Positions 62,953 to 64,000 of a stretch of 64,000 nt of DNA are shown here, in pieces (the first letter of the stretch is position 1; every line of letters begins with the position of its first letter). A program made the translations under genes and the position numbers. The notes beneath the pieces were generated by a model. That model searched no databases. It was not told the DNA's origin and saw only the letters and a list, made by a program, of their open reading frames with translations. Origin of the DNA: Verrucomicrobiota bacterium (GTDB lineage: Bacteria; Verrucomicrobiota; Verrucomicrobiia; Limisphaerales; J093); contig VHCO01000014.1 of assembly GCA_016871715.1 (NCBI GenBank), positions 1 to 64,000 of the forward strand, read 5' to 3'.

Positions 62953-63729
62953 TCATTCGGCCATGAACCGCCAGAGATCCTGGATTTCGGCGGCGATTTC
63001 CTCGTCCGAGGTGGCATAGAGCCGGATTTCCTGGCGGAGCAGGCGCTGATAGGCGCGGCGCGCGGTGATCACGCGGTTCTCGACATCCTTCTCGCTCAGG
63101 CCGTGACGCTGGGCCAGGTCGCGGAGCGACGGCGGTTCGGCACCTTCGAGCAAAGGCGCGATGACCCGTTGGTGAAGCAGCTCGAAGTGGGTCTGCTTCC
63201 CGGTGGCTTGGCACTCGATTTCGAGCGTGCGCAACACGCGCCGCACGAGCTCCCGCAGCCACTTCCAATGAAACGCCTCGTCCGGTGTCAGCGTGTCAGG
63301 CGGCAGTGCGGCGGCACCTGACTCGGAGGCCAGTTCATCGATCGGCACGAAACCTCGAGCGGGGTGCCGAATCCGCGCGTGGGCGTCCCGGTAGGCATTG
63401 GCCAGGAAGCGCTGGAGCGACTTGAGCAAGAAGTTGCGAAATCGTCCCCGGGCGGGGTCAGCCCGGGCAAACAGGTCCCTCGCCAGCGCCCTCAGGAAGA
63501 ACTCCTGTACCAGGTCCTGGGCCTGTTCGTCGTTGTACCGCTGCCGCCGGACGTAGACGTACACTGGCCGCCAGTAGCGCTGGGCAAGGTATTCGAGGGC
63601 CTCCCGCCGCGCCGCACTGACGTCGCCTTGGAGCGCCTCGAGGCGGCTCCAGTGTGTGCGCGGAAAGGCCGCCTGACCGGCGTTGCTTCCCTCTGCCGTC
63701 GAGTTGCCCTCAGGACCGCGTGTTGCCAT
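62953..63729 (-). CDS. ECF-like sigma factor (WSRL-motif planctomycete/verrucomicrobial type)
   Basis: A 258-residue sigma-70-like protein. The N-terminal FPRTHWSRL motif opens region 2 in a group of ECF-like sigma factors common in Planctomycetes and Verrucomicrobia. Region 2 continues with YLAQRYWRPVYVYVR and QAQDLVQEFFLRAL. Region 4 is the LRDLAQRHGLSEKDVENRV segment (-35 recognition helix) with YQRLLRQEI. It is 50 residues longer than simple ECF factors, mostly between regions 2 and 4. No anti-sigma gene is adjacent; the kinases downstream may control it by phosphorylation, as for related sigma factors. Start ATG 63729 has a weak GGAAC site. Confidence 0.85.
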   Translation of the reverse strand: MATRGPEGNSTAEGSNAGQAAFPRTHWSRLEALQGDVSAARREALEYLAQRYWRPVYVYVRRQRYNDEQAQDLVQEFFLRALARDLFARADPARGRFRNFLLKSLQRFLANAYRDAHARIRHPARGFVPIDELASESGAAALPPDTLTPDEAFHWKWLRELVRRVLRTLEIECQATGKQTHFELLHQRVIAPLLEGAEPPSLRDLAQRHGLSEKDVENRVITARRAYQRLLRQEIRLYATSDEEIAAEIQDLWRFMAE

Positions 63730-64000
63730 GGCAATGTTCCGCCGCGGATGACAGCAGAGCCCGCGACGGAATGCAATCCGAAGGCGCCCCGCGGGCTGTG
63801 GAACCAGGGCTGCTCTGAGCTCGAGGCAAAGCCTCGGAGCATGGCTGGGCGGCCGCTGGCCACCCGTACTTCATCAACGACGATACCGGTGGCTGTGGGC
63901 GGAAAGCGAAGACCGTTTGCGCGATGCATCACGCGGCACGCGCGAGGCAATTCAGCTCCAGCGGAGCCACCGTTACTATGGCAACAAAGTGCGTGTCGAA
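63730..64000. other. Window end, no supported gene
   Basis: 271 bp upstream of the sigma factor gene. A plus-strand frame from about 63857 to the window end (including WLWAESEDRLRDAS and RYYGNKV) is open and could be the start of a divergent gene, but it has no clear start codon or recognised motif, so it is not called. A promoter of the sigma gene is expected here. Confidence 0.35.

Noticed and set aside
63857-64000. Possible start of a divergent gene at the window end
   Set aside because: No start codon, ribosome site or motif; too short to judge.

Overview
The window is high-GC, densely coded bacterial chromosome, most likely from a Verrucomicrobiota lineage of the Limisphaerales/Pedosphaera kind. 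This is inferred from gene content: a GFTLIE pseudopilin of the verrucomicrobial/planctomycete type, a Tat-exported Gfo/Idh/MocA oxidoreductase, a formylglycine sulfatase, very large secreted PA14/VCBS/ASPIC proteins, a XylR-type AraC regulator, and WD40-fused Ser/Thr kinases. I see no rRNA, tRNA, CRISPR array, complete insertion sequence or prophage.

Region 1 (1-19785) is mainly secreted proteins. It holds a 1,297-residue VCBS/UnbV protein, a PA14/Ig protein, a hypothetical exported protein, a sulfatase fused to PA14 and LamG-like modules, a pseudopilin, a small anchored Cys-rich protein, a PQQ-type beta-propeller, a Gfo/Idh/MocA oxidoreductase and a HEAT-repeat protein. Two gene remnants lie here: the last ~40 codons of a ComM/YifB gene (197-325) and an internally deleted MGMT-family gene (14512-14751), the latter beside GC-rich palindromic repeats.

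Region 2 (19792-25945) is housekeeping. plsC, cmk (apparently a CTG start) and tyrA are on the minus strand, with a divergent polyprenyl synthase. An ECF sigma factor follows with a likely membrane anti-sigma partner, then a CvpA-like membrane protein.

Region 3 (26318-39011) looks like a sugar-acid locus. A XylR-type regulator diverges from a large secreted protein. After it come an IPMDH-family dehydrogenase, a cyclase/formamidase-like hydrolase, an MFS transporter, a Gfo/Idh-VOC fusion, a four-carbon acid sugar kinase (DUF1537) and a DUF5060 glycoside-hydrolase-like protein.

Region 4 (39721-47357) has an ETF-quinone oxidoreductase divergent from an NtrC-type regulator and its kinase. These are followed by a double-thioredoxin protein, a sugar epimerase and a convergent DJ-1/PfpI protein.

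Region 5 (47836-63729) is the most unusual part: eight same-strand genes, mostly overlapping or closely spaced. In transcription order they are an ECF sigma factor, an FHA-zinc-ribbon-kinase, a PP2C phosphatase, a WD40 kinase, a Clp_N protein with a dead ClpB D1 domain, a 1,175-residue Clp_N/ClpB-D2/receiver-like/FtsH-M41 fusion, a 71-residue zinc ribbon and a second WD40 kinase. I read this as an undescribed phospho-signalling and regulated-proteolysis module built on a split, partly inactivated ClpB joined to a soluble FtsH-type protease.
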